In this document: piece by piece, positions 15,999 to 24,800 of the stretch
Numbering within the stretch: the stretch's first letter is position 1
Layout: each line of letters opens with the position of its first letter
Assembly: GCA_964387885.1 (NCBI GenBank)
Contig: CAYLYZ010000088.1
Span: 1 to 24,915 of the forward strand
DNA length: 24,915 bases
DNA from: JABGPL01 sp964387885
GTDB taxonomy: Bacteria > Electryoneota > AABM5-125-24 > Hatepunaeales > Hatepunaeaceae
Direction of reading: 5' to 3'
Program-made: the position numbers and the translations under genes
Notes under the pieces: model-generated
What the model was told of the DNA's origin: nothing
What the model saw: only the letters and a program-made list of their open reading frames with translations
The model's database searches: none

Positions 15999-18900
15999 AT
16001 GCGTAATCTTATCAATGTTCTTTTCTTAATTCTCTCAGTTCTTTTATTAGTAAAATCTGCTCAAGCTGATCCCCCAATTGTAATCGAACCAATCCAACCG
16101 ATAGTGGTAGATGAAGACTGCGGCAGAATCGACATTGTGAACCTCAACGATATTTTCGTCGATCCAGATGGTCGTCAATTGGTTTTTTCCATCCAGAATG
16201 CTCCACGAGATTTGAATATGGAAATTGACCGGAATGGAATGCTCTTTTTTGAACCTTCAGAGGATTACAATATTCCGGATGGTATACAGATTACTATCGT
16301 TGCTGCTAATGAGCAAGGAGAAGTATCTGAGACACGTTTTCCGCTGGTTGTTGTTCCTGTTAATGATTGTCCCGTAATTGGGCCTCAAATTGAAGATGTT
16401 ATGGTTGATGAAGATGCTGGAAGAGCTGATATCGTAGATTTATCTGAGATATTTGAAGATGTTGAAGATGATGTACTTGACTACGAAATCGTCGGGGCAC
16501 CAGCCGAGGCCGGAATGCAGATTGAGAATATCAACATTCTCTACCTTGAACCTGATCAGGATTTCAATCTCCCTAATGGGGCAGAAATAACAATAGTAGC
16601 ATCCGACGATGAAGGTTTAACCGCTGAGGAGTGTTTTATCCTTACCATCAATCCCGTTAATGATTCACCGGTTGTGCAAAACCCAATTGAAGACATCGTG
16701 GTTGATGAAGATTGTGGATTAGTTCTTATTGCTGATCTTGATGAAATATTTTTCGATGTTGATGGTGATGAGTTGACTTACAGGTTTGATAATGATATTG
16801 AAGAAATGAACATGGAAATAAACGAAGACAATATTCTCTTAATTGAACCGGATTTCGATTTCCATCTTATGGAAGGCATCGATATTACAGTTAGGGTTGA
16901 AGACGCTGATGGTGAATTTACCATAGATGTCTTTAACCTGGATATCTGGCCTGCGGGAGGTCGGGAGGAGGGATTAAGGGTTATGAATCCAATCGAAGAC
17001 GTTGTTGTAGATGAAGATTGCGGGCAGGTTGATATCGTGAATTTAGATGAAGTGTTTTTCGATCCAGAAGAGGACGATCTCGAATATGCAATAATAGAAT
17101 CACCCGATGAAGTTCGAATGCAAATTGGGAATAATAACCAATTGTTTTTTAATCCGGAACCTGACTTCAATACTCCCGAGGCGGTTGAGATTATAATCCT
17201 TGCCCAAAATATGATTGAATCTGTTGAAGAAAGTTTTATCCTTATAATCATTCCCGTTAATGATGGACCTATGGTGAGAGAACCCATCGATGACATTGTT
17301 CTTGATCAGAATCCAGGTCTGACAGAAATTGCCGATCTTGATGATGTGTTTTTTGATGTCGATGATAGAAATGGTCAAGGATTGAGATGTGAAATAATAA
17401 ATGACCCTGATGAATTGAATATGGAAATCGACGAAAATAATATCCTCATTATCAATCCTGAAGAAGATTTTGCTCTTCCTGATGGTGTTGTAATCACAAT
17501 AATGGCAATAGATCCCGAAGAATTGAGTACTGAGGACAGTTTTTGGTTATCAATCATACCACAGCCTGCAATAATAGAAGTTTTTCCGGAGGAACTCGAT
17601 TTTGGTGAGGTAATAATCGGTGATGAAAGAGAAATTGATGTCGAGATTTCCAATGTTGGCGGAGAAATTCTTGAAATAATGGGAATTATATCTTCAGATG
17701 AAGTTTTTGGTGATTGGGAACTTGAACGCCCAATCTTTATTGATCCGGGAGAGGGTATTAGGATTAGTGTCGTTTTCCAACCAGATCGAGTTATGGAGTA
17801 TGATGAAGCCCTCACAATATTCTCAAATGACGAGAATAATCCCGAATTTGTAGTACAGCTTTTCGGAATAGGATTAGCTCCACCACCTCCCGAGATAGTT
17901 GTAAATGCGATGGCTTTTGATTTCGGAGAGGTTTTAGTGAATACTGAAAGAACATTAGAACTTCAAATTGGAAATGATGGTTTCGAGGACTTGATCATAG
18001 AAGATATTAGAATAGACAACCTAGTTTTCAGCACCAATTTTGAGAATCGACTCCGAATTGGTCGTGAGGATATAGCAATAATTGAAATAACCTTTTTACC
18101 GGAAGAAGAGGATGAATACGAAGGAGCTTTAACAATTACTTCGAATGACGATGAAGTCATTATTGTGTTAGCCGGTACAGGAGTTTTAGACGATGAACTT
18201 GAACCTCATTTTGAATTTATAGAGACGGGTGTATCTCATAACATTGTAGTCAGGTCAGCATCATTGAACGGTGAAATTCTTGAATTCCCTGATGAGGTTG
18301 GAGTCTTTACTCCGGATGGTGTGTGTGCCGGAGCAGTAATAATTAACGACGATCGCGAGGATTTTGGAATTTCTGCCTGGGGTGATGATCCTCAAACTCA
18401 AGAAGTTGAAGGCTTCATACGGGAAGAACAGTTTAGTTTCCGCTACTGGGACTTTAACAACGAAATCGAGATCATCCCGGAGATTGTTAATATCGAAATG
18501 GGTGGTATTAATTGGGAGGCAGGAGCACTTAGTATATTATCACTCGAAGCAGAATTTGTCTTTGAACCGACAATTAGAGTCGAACCTGAAGCAGTTGATT
18601 TTGGGGATGTAGTTGTGGGAGAGGTGGGAACACAGGAATTACGCATTATGAACGTGGGATTAAGGGATCTCATCGTCGAGAGTATTGAGATAAATAATGG
18701 CTCATTCGGTGCTGATTTTGAAGAGGAATTTATTTTAGGAAGAGATGAAGTTGAATTAATTGAAATATCATTTGAACCTGATGATGTTGATGCGTATGAA
18801 GCTATACTGATTATCAGCTCAAATAATGGAGGTCGGGAAGGCAATGAATTTGAAGTGGAGCTTAGAGGAACGGGAATTGAGGAACAGCGTCCCGAACCTC

Positions 18901-21746
18901 ATTTTGAGTTCCTCGAAACAATTGTTCTTCAAGGAATCGGGATTGATTCAGCGGAATTGAACGGTGAACCCCTCGAAGAATTTGATGAAATCGCTGTTTT
19001 CACTCCTGCTGAACTATGCGCCGGTGCTGTAGTCATTTTAGAACAGAATCAACTGGTGATAATCGCTTATGGAGATGATCCCAGAACTGAAATAGTAGAT
19101 GGATTTAGAGATGGCGAACAATTCTCTTTCCGATATTGGGATTTCGAGAATCAGCAAGAGATAGAAGCTGAAATTGATGAAATTATTGAAGGCCAGAACG
19201 GATGGAGAGCTGGAGCCCGGACTGTTGTTTCGCTTACAGCTGAAATTAATCAGGGTCCAATGATAGTTGTAGAACCGGGAGAAATAGATTTTGGTGAGGT
19301 AAATGTTGGAAATAGAAATACACGACTGTTTGAAATACGCAATGACGGTGATGAAGACCTTATCGTGGAGAATGTAATCTGTGAAGATGAAGTTTTTTGG
19401 GCTGAAGAGGCAGATTTGAATGAATGGCCTGATTGGCCGCCATGGCCGCCAGATGGGCCAAATATGAGTATACTCGTACTAAACGCTGAGTTTAATGGAG
19501 AATTGCTCCAGGAAGATCATTGGATTCTAATCTATACTCCTGAAGGTATATTAGCCGGCTGCGAACAGGTCGGAGAATTCCCAATGGGATTAACGGCCTG
19601 GGGTGAGAATTGGGGAGGTGAGATTTTCCGTAATGGGGATGAGCTGGAATTCCGCTATTGGATTGATGAAGAGGAAAGAGAAGTATTTGCAGAAGCAGAG
19701 TACATCGTGGGTAATGGTGAGTGGCAAGCCAATGGTTTTGCAGTCGTAAACCTTAATGCGAATAACAGGTTCGAACCGGTTGACCTTGATGAACCAATTA
19801 TCTTAGAACCCGGGGATTTAGCCGAAATTGTCGTATATTTTGTACCAGAGCAGGGCATAAGATACGAATCAGAATTAATTATTATATCCAACGATTTCCG
19901 CGGTGAGGAATTTATAATTCCGGTTTTTGGTGTCGGAATTGACAATGAGCCTTTCGTAAATGAAATAGAAGATGTCATTGTCAACGAAGATGCAGGTCGA
20001 GTGGATATAGCTGACCTCGATGAAATTTTTATCTTTCCAGATGAAGAAGATGAACTGGATTTTTCTTTCGATAACGCTCCTGAACCGGTGAACATGAACA
20101 TTGATGAAAACAATGTACTTTTCATAAATCCTGATGCTAATTACAATCTCCCCGATGGTGTAAACATCACGGTGATAGCCGAAGATCCGGATGGTGGGAG
20201 CTTGGAGGATATATTTATCCTTACAATTGTGGAAATAAATGATCCGCCTTTTGTCTGGGAACCAATTGAAGACAGAGTTTTTGACGCAGATCCCGGACGT
20301 GTCGAAATTGTTGATCTTAATGGGGTGTTTATTGATATTGAAGGGGACGAATTGGCATTCAGAGTCAATGGTGCTCCAGATGAACTTAATATGGAAGTCG
20401 ATGAAAATAGTGTTCTCTCATTTGAGCCAGAACCAGGATTCAGCATACCGGATGGAGTAGATATCACGATTATTGCCGACGACGGGGAATTATCAGTAGA
20501 AACCGCTTTTAATTTAGTCATCCTTGAACCGGAGTTAATCGAACAGATAATCGAACTTGAACAAGGTTGGGGCATGATATCGGTTAATATTAGTCCGGTT
20601 GAAGAATTCTGGCGATGGGATGAAGGTCCTGATGTGATATTAATGCTCGATCAACTCCGGGATGAAAATGGTGACCACCATGTAAACGTATTTAAAGACG
20701 AAGACGGTCGGTTCTACGTGCCTGATTGGGCTTTTAATAATATCATGTTCTGGGATCTGCAGGAAGGCTATCAGATTAATGTCGATGACGATATTGCTGC
20801 CAGCTGGCAAGGTTCACCTCTGTCACTCGATGAGGAAATCGAAATTGAACAGGGTTGGAACCTTGTCGGATACGCACCTGATTTTGAGCTCGATGCTTCT
20901 GCACCGGATTTTTATGTCTTATCACCGATTATTGATAATGTCCTGATAGCAAAAAATGCTGCAGGGCAATTCATGACACCAGAATTCGATTTTTCAAACA
21001 TGCCTCCCTGGCAACCCGGACAAGGGTATCAGGTTAAAGTTGAGGATGATGTGATGTTCTTATATCCTCCCGAACAAGACGAAGAATTGGCTTTTGTGGG
21101 ATTTACACCCCCGTCCTCCCCCTCTGCAAGCAAAGGGAGAACTAACATGTCCACAGGCTCAAACATGAGTGTTCTACTCAACCATATTTCAGGCAATAAC
21201 GTCAAACCTGGTGATAGAATTGAAGTTACAAGCTCCTCTGGAGCAATCGTAGGAGATGGAGTTTTAGGATATGACAACAGGTGTGGTCTGGTTGTCTGGG
21301 GTGATGATGAGTACACGGAGACTGTTGATGGATTAGAAGATGGGGAAGAATTCAGATTAATTCTCACAAGTGGCGAAGGACATCTTGATATAAGAGTTTC
21401 AGAGATCCTGGTGGGTTCAGGTCTGATTTACCGAACTGATGAATTCACAGTACTGAACGTATCCGTTCAACCTCCATTGCCTGAGGAATTCTATATGTCA
21501 TCAGCTTTTCCAAATCCATTTAATACAACAACGAGAATTTCCTACGGAATCCCGGAAGATTCGGAGGTTTCTATAGGGATCTATGATATTGCTGGATGTC
21601 TGGTTAAGACGTTAATCTTTGATAATCAATCCACCGGGCATTATACAGTAACCTGGGAGGCTAATGCTACCGCAACAGGTGTGTATTTGATCCGGATTGA
21701 AGCAGGACAATTCAACAGAGTAACTAAAGTAGTACTTACAAGATAA
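15999..21746 (+). CDS. Family B T9SS-secreted giant cadherin-like/ASH protein, 1915 aa
   Basis: Largest protein here; predicted surface stalk. Signal peptide 1-23 (A-Q-A cut before D-P-P). Cadherin-like repeats 1-5 about residues 25-523; ASH 1 about 524-628; ASH 2 about 631-728; GDD 1 about 737-858; ASH 3 about 858-964; GDD 2 about 967-1086; ASH 4 starts about 1087, is interrupted by a GDD module at about 1143-1261 and resumes to about 1318. Cadherin-like repeats 6-7 about 1318-1512; two-half G-W-N module about 1514-1696; linker; GDD 4 about 1722-1827; T9SS tail about 1831-1915. Some repeats carry D-x-D-G-D, as in calcium-binding cadherin-like domains. No lysine is seen from residue 20 to 1565. 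Compared with the protein at 11411 it gained an ASH domain after repeat 5 and the ASH 4/GDD/repeat 6-7 block. Open throughout, with no frameshift. Confidence 0.93.
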   Translation: MRNLINVLFLILSVLLLVKSAQADPPIVIEPIQPIVVDEDCGRIDIVNLNDIFVDPDGRQLVFSIQNAPRDLNMEIDRNGMLFFEPSEDYNIPDGIQITIVAANEQGEVSETRFPLVVVPVNDCPVIGPQIEDVMVDEDAGRADIVDLSEIFEDVEDDVLDYEIVGAPAEAGMQIENINILYLEPDQDFNLPNGAEITIVASDDEGLTAEECFILTINPVNDSPVVQNPIEDIVVDEDCGLVLIADLDEIFFDVDGDELTYRFDNDIEEMNMEINEDNILLIEPDFDFHLMEGIDITVRVEDADGEFTIDVFNLDIWPAGGREEGLRVMNPIEDVVVDEDCGQVDIVNLDEVFFDPEEDDLEYAIIESPDEVRMQIGNNNQLFFNPEPDFNTPEAVEIIILAQNMIESVEESFILIIIPVNDGPMVREPIDDIVLDQNPGLTEIADLDDVFFDVDDRNGQGLRCEIINDPDELNMEIDENNILIINPEEDFALPDGVVITIMAIDPEELSTEDSFWLSIIPQPAIIEVFPEELDFGEVIIGDEREIDVEISNVGGEILEIMGIISSDEVFGDWELERPIFIDPGEGIRISVVFQPDRVMEYDEALTIFSNDENNPEFVVQLFGIGLAPPPPEIVVNAMAFDFGEVLVNTERTLELQIGNDGFEDLIIEDIRIDNLVFSTNFENRLRIGREDIAIIEITFLPEEEDEYEGALTITSNDDEVIIVLAGTGVLDDELEPHFEFIETGVSHNIVVRSASLNGEILEFPDEVGVFTPDGVCAGAVIINDDREDFGISAWGDDPQTQEVEGFIREEQFSFRYWDFNNEIEIIPEIVNIEMGGINWEAGALSILSLEAEFVFEPTIRVEPEAVDFGDVVVGEVGTQELRIMNVGLRDLIVESIEINNGSFGADFEEEFILGRDEVELIEISFEPDDVDAYEAILIISSNNGGREGNEFEVELRGTGIEEQRPEPHFEFLETIVLQGIGIDSAELNGEPLEEFDEIAVFTPAELCAGAVVILEQNQLVIIAYGDDPRTEIVDGFRDGEQFSFRYWDFENQQEIEAEIDEIIEGQNGWRAGARTVVSLTAEINQGPMIVVEPGEIDFGEVNVGNRNTRLFEIRNDGDEDLIVENVICEDEVFWAEEADLNEWPDWPPWPPDGPNMSILVLNAEFNGELLQEDHWILIYTPEGILAGCEQVGEFPMGLTAWGENWGGEIFRNGDELEFRYWIDEEEREVFAEAEYIVGNGEWQANGFAVVNLNANNRFEPVDLDEPIILEPGDLAEIVVYFVPEQGIRYESELIIISNDFRGEEFIIPVFGVGIDNEPFVNEIEDVIVNEDAGRVDIADLDEIFIFPDEEDELDFSFDNAPEPVNMNIDENNVLFINPDANYNLPDGVNITVIAEDPDGGSLEDIFILTIVEINDPPFVWEPIEDRVFDADPGRVEIVDLNGVFIDIEGDELAFRVNGAPDELNMEVDENSVLSFEPEPGFSIPDGVDITIIADDGELSVETAFNLVILEPELIEQIIELEQGWGMISVNISPVEEFWRWDEGPDVILMLDQLRDENGDHHVNVFKDEDGRFYVPDWAFNNIMFWDLQEGYQINVDDDIAASWQGSPLSLDEEIEIEQGWNLVGYAPDFELDASAPDFYVLSPIIDNVLIAKNAAGQFMTPEFDFSNMPPWQPGQGYQVKVEDDVMFLYPPEQDEELAFVGFTPPSSPSASKGRTNMSTGSNMSVLLNHISGNNVKPGDRIEVTSSSGAIVGDGVLGYDNRCGLVVWGDDEYTETVDGLEDGEEFRLILTSGEGHLDIRVSEILVGSGLIYRTDEFTVLNVSVQPPLPEEFYMSSAFPNPFNTTTRISYGIPEDSEVSIGIYDIAGCLVKTLIFDNQSTGHYTVTWEANATATGVYLIRIEAGQFNRVTKVVLTR

Positions 21747-21763
21747 TGTGTCACATATATCGT

Positions 21764-21800
21764 ACGGGCACGGCGTGCCGTGCCCTTATCCGATTGGCAA
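21764..21800. repeat. Diverged palindromic repeat, copy 4
   Basis: GGGCACGGC-GT-GCCGTGCCC at 21766-21785 starts 19 bases after the stop codon, followed by TTATCCGATTGGCAACAAC, which resembles the spacer of copies 1-3 (GTTCGATTGTCAACAC). Stem bases differ from the other copies but pairing is kept. The second hairpin is missing. Confidence 0.6.
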
Positions 21801-21824
21801 CAACAAAACCACGATTTGGGGAAA

Positions 21825-21883
21825 ACCGGGCATCGATATTTCAATCTGTGCACTAACAACCACATCATTTAGAGGAAAGACCA
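21825..21883 (+). promoter_or_regulatory. Leader of the 934-aa gene
   Basis: Related to the leader at 15936-15998. AGAGGAA at 21871-21877 is a good ribosome binding site six bases before the ATG at 21884. No promoter boxes are claimed. Confidence 0.5.
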
Positions 21884-24688
21884 ATGCGTAATCTTATTTA
21901 TTTTTTCAACCTGATTCTTTCAGTAATGATTTTGGCAAATCCAGTTCAAGCCGATCCCCCAATTCAGCTTCGGGAAATCGAAGACGTAACTGTTGACGAG
22001 GATCCCGGTAGGGTAGATATTGTCGACCTCGACAACATCTTCGCAGATCCAGATGGCAGGCAGATTGAGTTTCGCTTTGCCGGTGCGCCGGAAGATTTGA
22101 ACATGGGAATTAGCAGAGATAATATTCTCTTTTTCAATCCCACTCTCAATTTCAACATTGAACGCGGTGCGGAAATTACGGTTGTTGGAATGAATGCACG
22201 TGGGGAAGCAAATGAGACTCAATTTGTGTTAACTATAAACCCTGTTAACGATGCTCCACGCAGGATAAATCCAATTGATGACATTATTGTTAATGAGGAT
22301 CCCGGTCGAGTTGACATTGCTGACCTCGATGATGTGTTCTTTGATGTTGACGGGGATGCCCTAACTTACAGCTTTGTTAGCGATGTTCCGGAGCTTAATG
22401 TCGTTATTGATGATAATAATGTACTCTTTTTTGATCCGGATTTAGATTTCAACATAGCCGGTGGGGTAGACGTAACAGTAACATCAGAGGATGCAGATGA
22501 AGAGACAGCTTCTGACATTGTTCACATAACAGTGCGGCCTATCAATGATGCTCCTGAAATTATCGGTGCTATTGATGACATTATCATTGATGAAGATGCG
22601 GACAGAATTGACATCGTTGACTTGACTACCATATTTTCAGATGTCGAAGATGACCAACTCGAATACAGGATAATAGGTGCACCCGCAGAAGCAAATTTAG
22701 GTATAGATAATGTTGTCTTATTCCTCGACCCGGACCGGGATTTCAACCTTGAGAATGGGGTTGAAATCACAATTGTTGCCTCCGACGATGAGGGTGAGGT
22801 TGTTCAGGAGAGTTTTGTTCTTATAATCAGACCTGTCAATGATCCACCAGAAGTTGTTAATCCAATTGATGACGTTGAGGTTGAGCAGGATGCCGGATGG
22901 ATTGGCATTGCTGATCTCGATGAGGTGTTTTTTGATGTTGACGGAGATGTGTTGGATTACAGATTGATAAATGATGTTGAAGAATTAAACCTGCAAATCA
23001 CCAATAATAACTTTCTCTTTTTCGATTCAGAGGAGGATTTCGTTCTTCCTGAAGGTGCGGAGATCACTGTCGTTGCCGAAGATAATGGTGGTCTGACTGT
23101 TGAAGATACCTTTATTTTGACAATTATACCGGGACTTGAGCCTCATTTTGAATTTCGCGTGACAGGTGATGATTGTTCAATACTAATAAATTCTGCAACT
23201 TTGAATGGTGAAATGCTTGAAATTTCCGATGAGATTGGTGTCTTCACACCGGCTGGTTTATGTGCCGGTGCAATTGTTATTGGTGCTGATGATCCTGATC
23301 AACCATTCCCGGCAGCAATTGCAGCCTGGGGTGATGATCCTCGAACTGAGGAGATTGATGGTCTTAGAAATGGGGAACAATTCAGTTTCCGTTATTGGGA
23401 TTTTGAGAATGAAACTGAGATAGAGGCTGAAATAGATGAAATTATTGTGGGGGGGGACGAGTGGAGAGCGGATGGATTTAATGTGCTCACAATTGTCGCT
23501 GAAGTTGAACCTGAGGTAGTTGAACAAGTCATCGAACTCAACCAGGGCTGGAACATGATTTCTCTCAACATTATTCCAGTCGAAGAGTTCTGGCAGAGGG
23601 AAGAAGGACCTGATGTGATATTGCTGATGGATCAGATTGAAGATCAGTTAGGGATTTTAAAAGATGAAAATGGGAGATTTTATATTCCTGAATGGAGATT
23701 CAACAATATCCCGTTCTGGGACCTGCAGGAGGCTTATCAGATAAGTCTCAATGAAGCTGTTGTTCTGCGTATTGATGGTTTCCCATTTCCACCTGACATG
23801 GAAATGCAGCTTAATCGGGGGTGGAATCTTTTAGCATACACCCCGGATTACGAGCTTGATGCTTCTGCACCGGAGTTTTACGTTTTGTCCCCAATCATCG
23901 ATAATGTAGTAATTGCTAAAAATGGAGCAGGGCAGTTTCTAAATCCGGAATTCAGGTTTTCCAACATGCCACCCTGGAGACCGGGACAAGGTTATCAAGT
24001 CAATGTTGATGATGATGTCGCGTTTGTCTACCCACCTGAAAGGGAAGAGGAACTTGCTTTTGCGGGACTTACACCTATTAAAGGTAAGGGAGGAACAACT
24101 GGTACGAATATGAGCCTCTTATTGAACAATATTTCCGGAAACGTAAAGCCCGGAGACAGGATAATTGTTCTAAATTCCGAGAATATCGTTATCAGTGAAG
24201 GAATCATTGATAGAGATGGTCGGTGTGGTCTTGCCATCTGGGGTGATGATGAATGTACTGAAACTATTGATGGATTGAGGGATGATGAAGAATTCAGATT
24301 GGTACTTTCAACAGATGATGGAACGCTCGAAATACAAGTCATTGAAATTCTAATAGGATCAGGTTTAGTTTACAGAACTGACGAATTCACAGTCCTGAAC
24401 GTATCAGGTCAACCTCCTCTGCCAGAGGAATACTACCTGTCCACTGCATACCCAAACCCATTTAATTCATCAACAAGAATATCATACGGATTGTCGGATA
24501 ATTCAAAAGTTTCAGTCCGGATTTACGATATTGCAGGTGGTTTAGTTGAAACCCTAATTTCCGAAGACCAATCCTCCGGGCATTATTCAGTAACCTGGGA
24601 GACTAATGCTACAGCAACAGGTGTGTATTTGATCCAGATCGAAGCAGGACAATTTAACAGAGTAACTAAAGCAGTACTAACAAGATAA
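21884..24688 (+). CDS. Family B T9SS-secreted cadherin-like protein, 934 aa
   Basis: Shortest complete gene of the cluster; predicted exported surface protein. Signal peptide 1-23 (V-Q-A cut before D-P-P), starting M-R-N-L-I like the previous protein. Four cadherin-like repeats about 25-125, 126-223, 224-322 and 323-418, two with D-V-D-G-D loops; no ASH domain. GDD module about 420-541 (L-C-A-G, W-G-D-D-P-R-T-E-E, F-R-Y-W-D-F); two-half G-W-N module about 545-721 with D-A-S-A-P-E-F-Y-V-L-S-P; short Gly/Lys linker; second GDD module about 741-843 (R-C-G-L, W-G-D-D-E); T9SS tail about 850-934. The last 87 bases differ from the previous gene at about seven positions. No lysine is seen in residues 1-591, seven in total, five of them after residue 720. 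The minimal form of the family. Confidence 0.93.
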   Translation: MRNLIYFFNLILSVMILANPVQADPPIQLREIEDVTVDEDPGRVDIVDLDNIFADPDGRQIEFRFAGAPEDLNMGISRDNILFFNPTLNFNIERGAEITVVGMNARGEANETQFVLTINPVNDAPRRINPIDDIIVNEDPGRVDIADLDDVFFDVDGDALTYSFVSDVPELNVVIDDNNVLFFDPDLDFNIAGGVDVTVTSEDADEETASDIVHITVRPINDAPEIIGAIDDIIIDEDADRIDIVDLTTIFSDVEDDQLEYRIIGAPAEANLGIDNVVLFLDPDRDFNLENGVEITIVASDDEGEVVQESFVLIIRPVNDPPEVVNPIDDVEVEQDAGWIGIADLDEVFFDVDGDVLDYRLINDVEELNLQITNNNFLFFDSEEDFVLPEGAEITVVAEDNGGLTVEDTFILTIIPGLEPHFEFRVTGDDCSILINSATLNGEMLEISDEIGVFTPAGLCAGAIVIGADDPDQPFPAAIAAWGDDPRTEEIDGLRNGEQFSFRYWDFENETEIEAEIDEIIVGGDEWRADGFNVLTIVAEVEPEVVEQVIELNQGWNMISLNIIPVEEFWQREEGPDVILLMDQIEDQLGILKDENGRFYIPEWRFNNIPFWDLQEAYQISLNEAVVLRIDGFPFPPDMEMQLNRGWNLLAYTPDYELDASAPEFYVLSPIIDNVVIAKNGAGQFLNPEFRFSNMPPWRPGQGYQVNVDDDVAFVYPPEREEELAFAGLTPIKGKGGTTGTNMSLLLNNISGNVKPGDRIIVLNSENIVISEGIIDRDGRCGLAIWGDDECTETIDGLRDDEEFRLVLSTDDGTLEIQVIEILIGSGLVYRTDEFTVLNVSGQPPLPEEYYLSTAYPNPFNSSTRISYGLSDNSKVSVRIYDIAGGLVETLISEDQSSGHYSVTWETNATATGVYLIQIEAGQFNRVTKAVLTR

Positions 24689-24701
24689 AGTTTTTCGCAA
24701 T

Positions 24702-24800
24702 GTAGGGGCACGTCGCGACGTGCCCATGTTCGATTGTCAACACCAATCCCAATTGGACGTTGGGGGCGCATGGCGTGCGCCCAAAGCAAACGGTATGACA
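24702..24800. repeat. Bipartite palindromic repeat, copy 3
   Basis: Begins 14 bases after the stop codon. First hairpin at 24706-24725 is a perfect 20-base palindrome (GGGCACGTCG and its complement). The spacer matches copies 1 and 2. Second hairpin GGGCGCA ... TGCGCCC at 24764-24782, then CGGTATGACA as in copy 1. The rest of the window (24801-24915) is AT-rich with nothing recognised. Confidence 0.8.

Noticed and set aside
15800..16015. Minus-strand open frame of 71 codons across the repeat region
   Set aside because: It crosses hairpin repeats and the leader of the next gene, has no ribosome site and looks like translated dispersed repeat.
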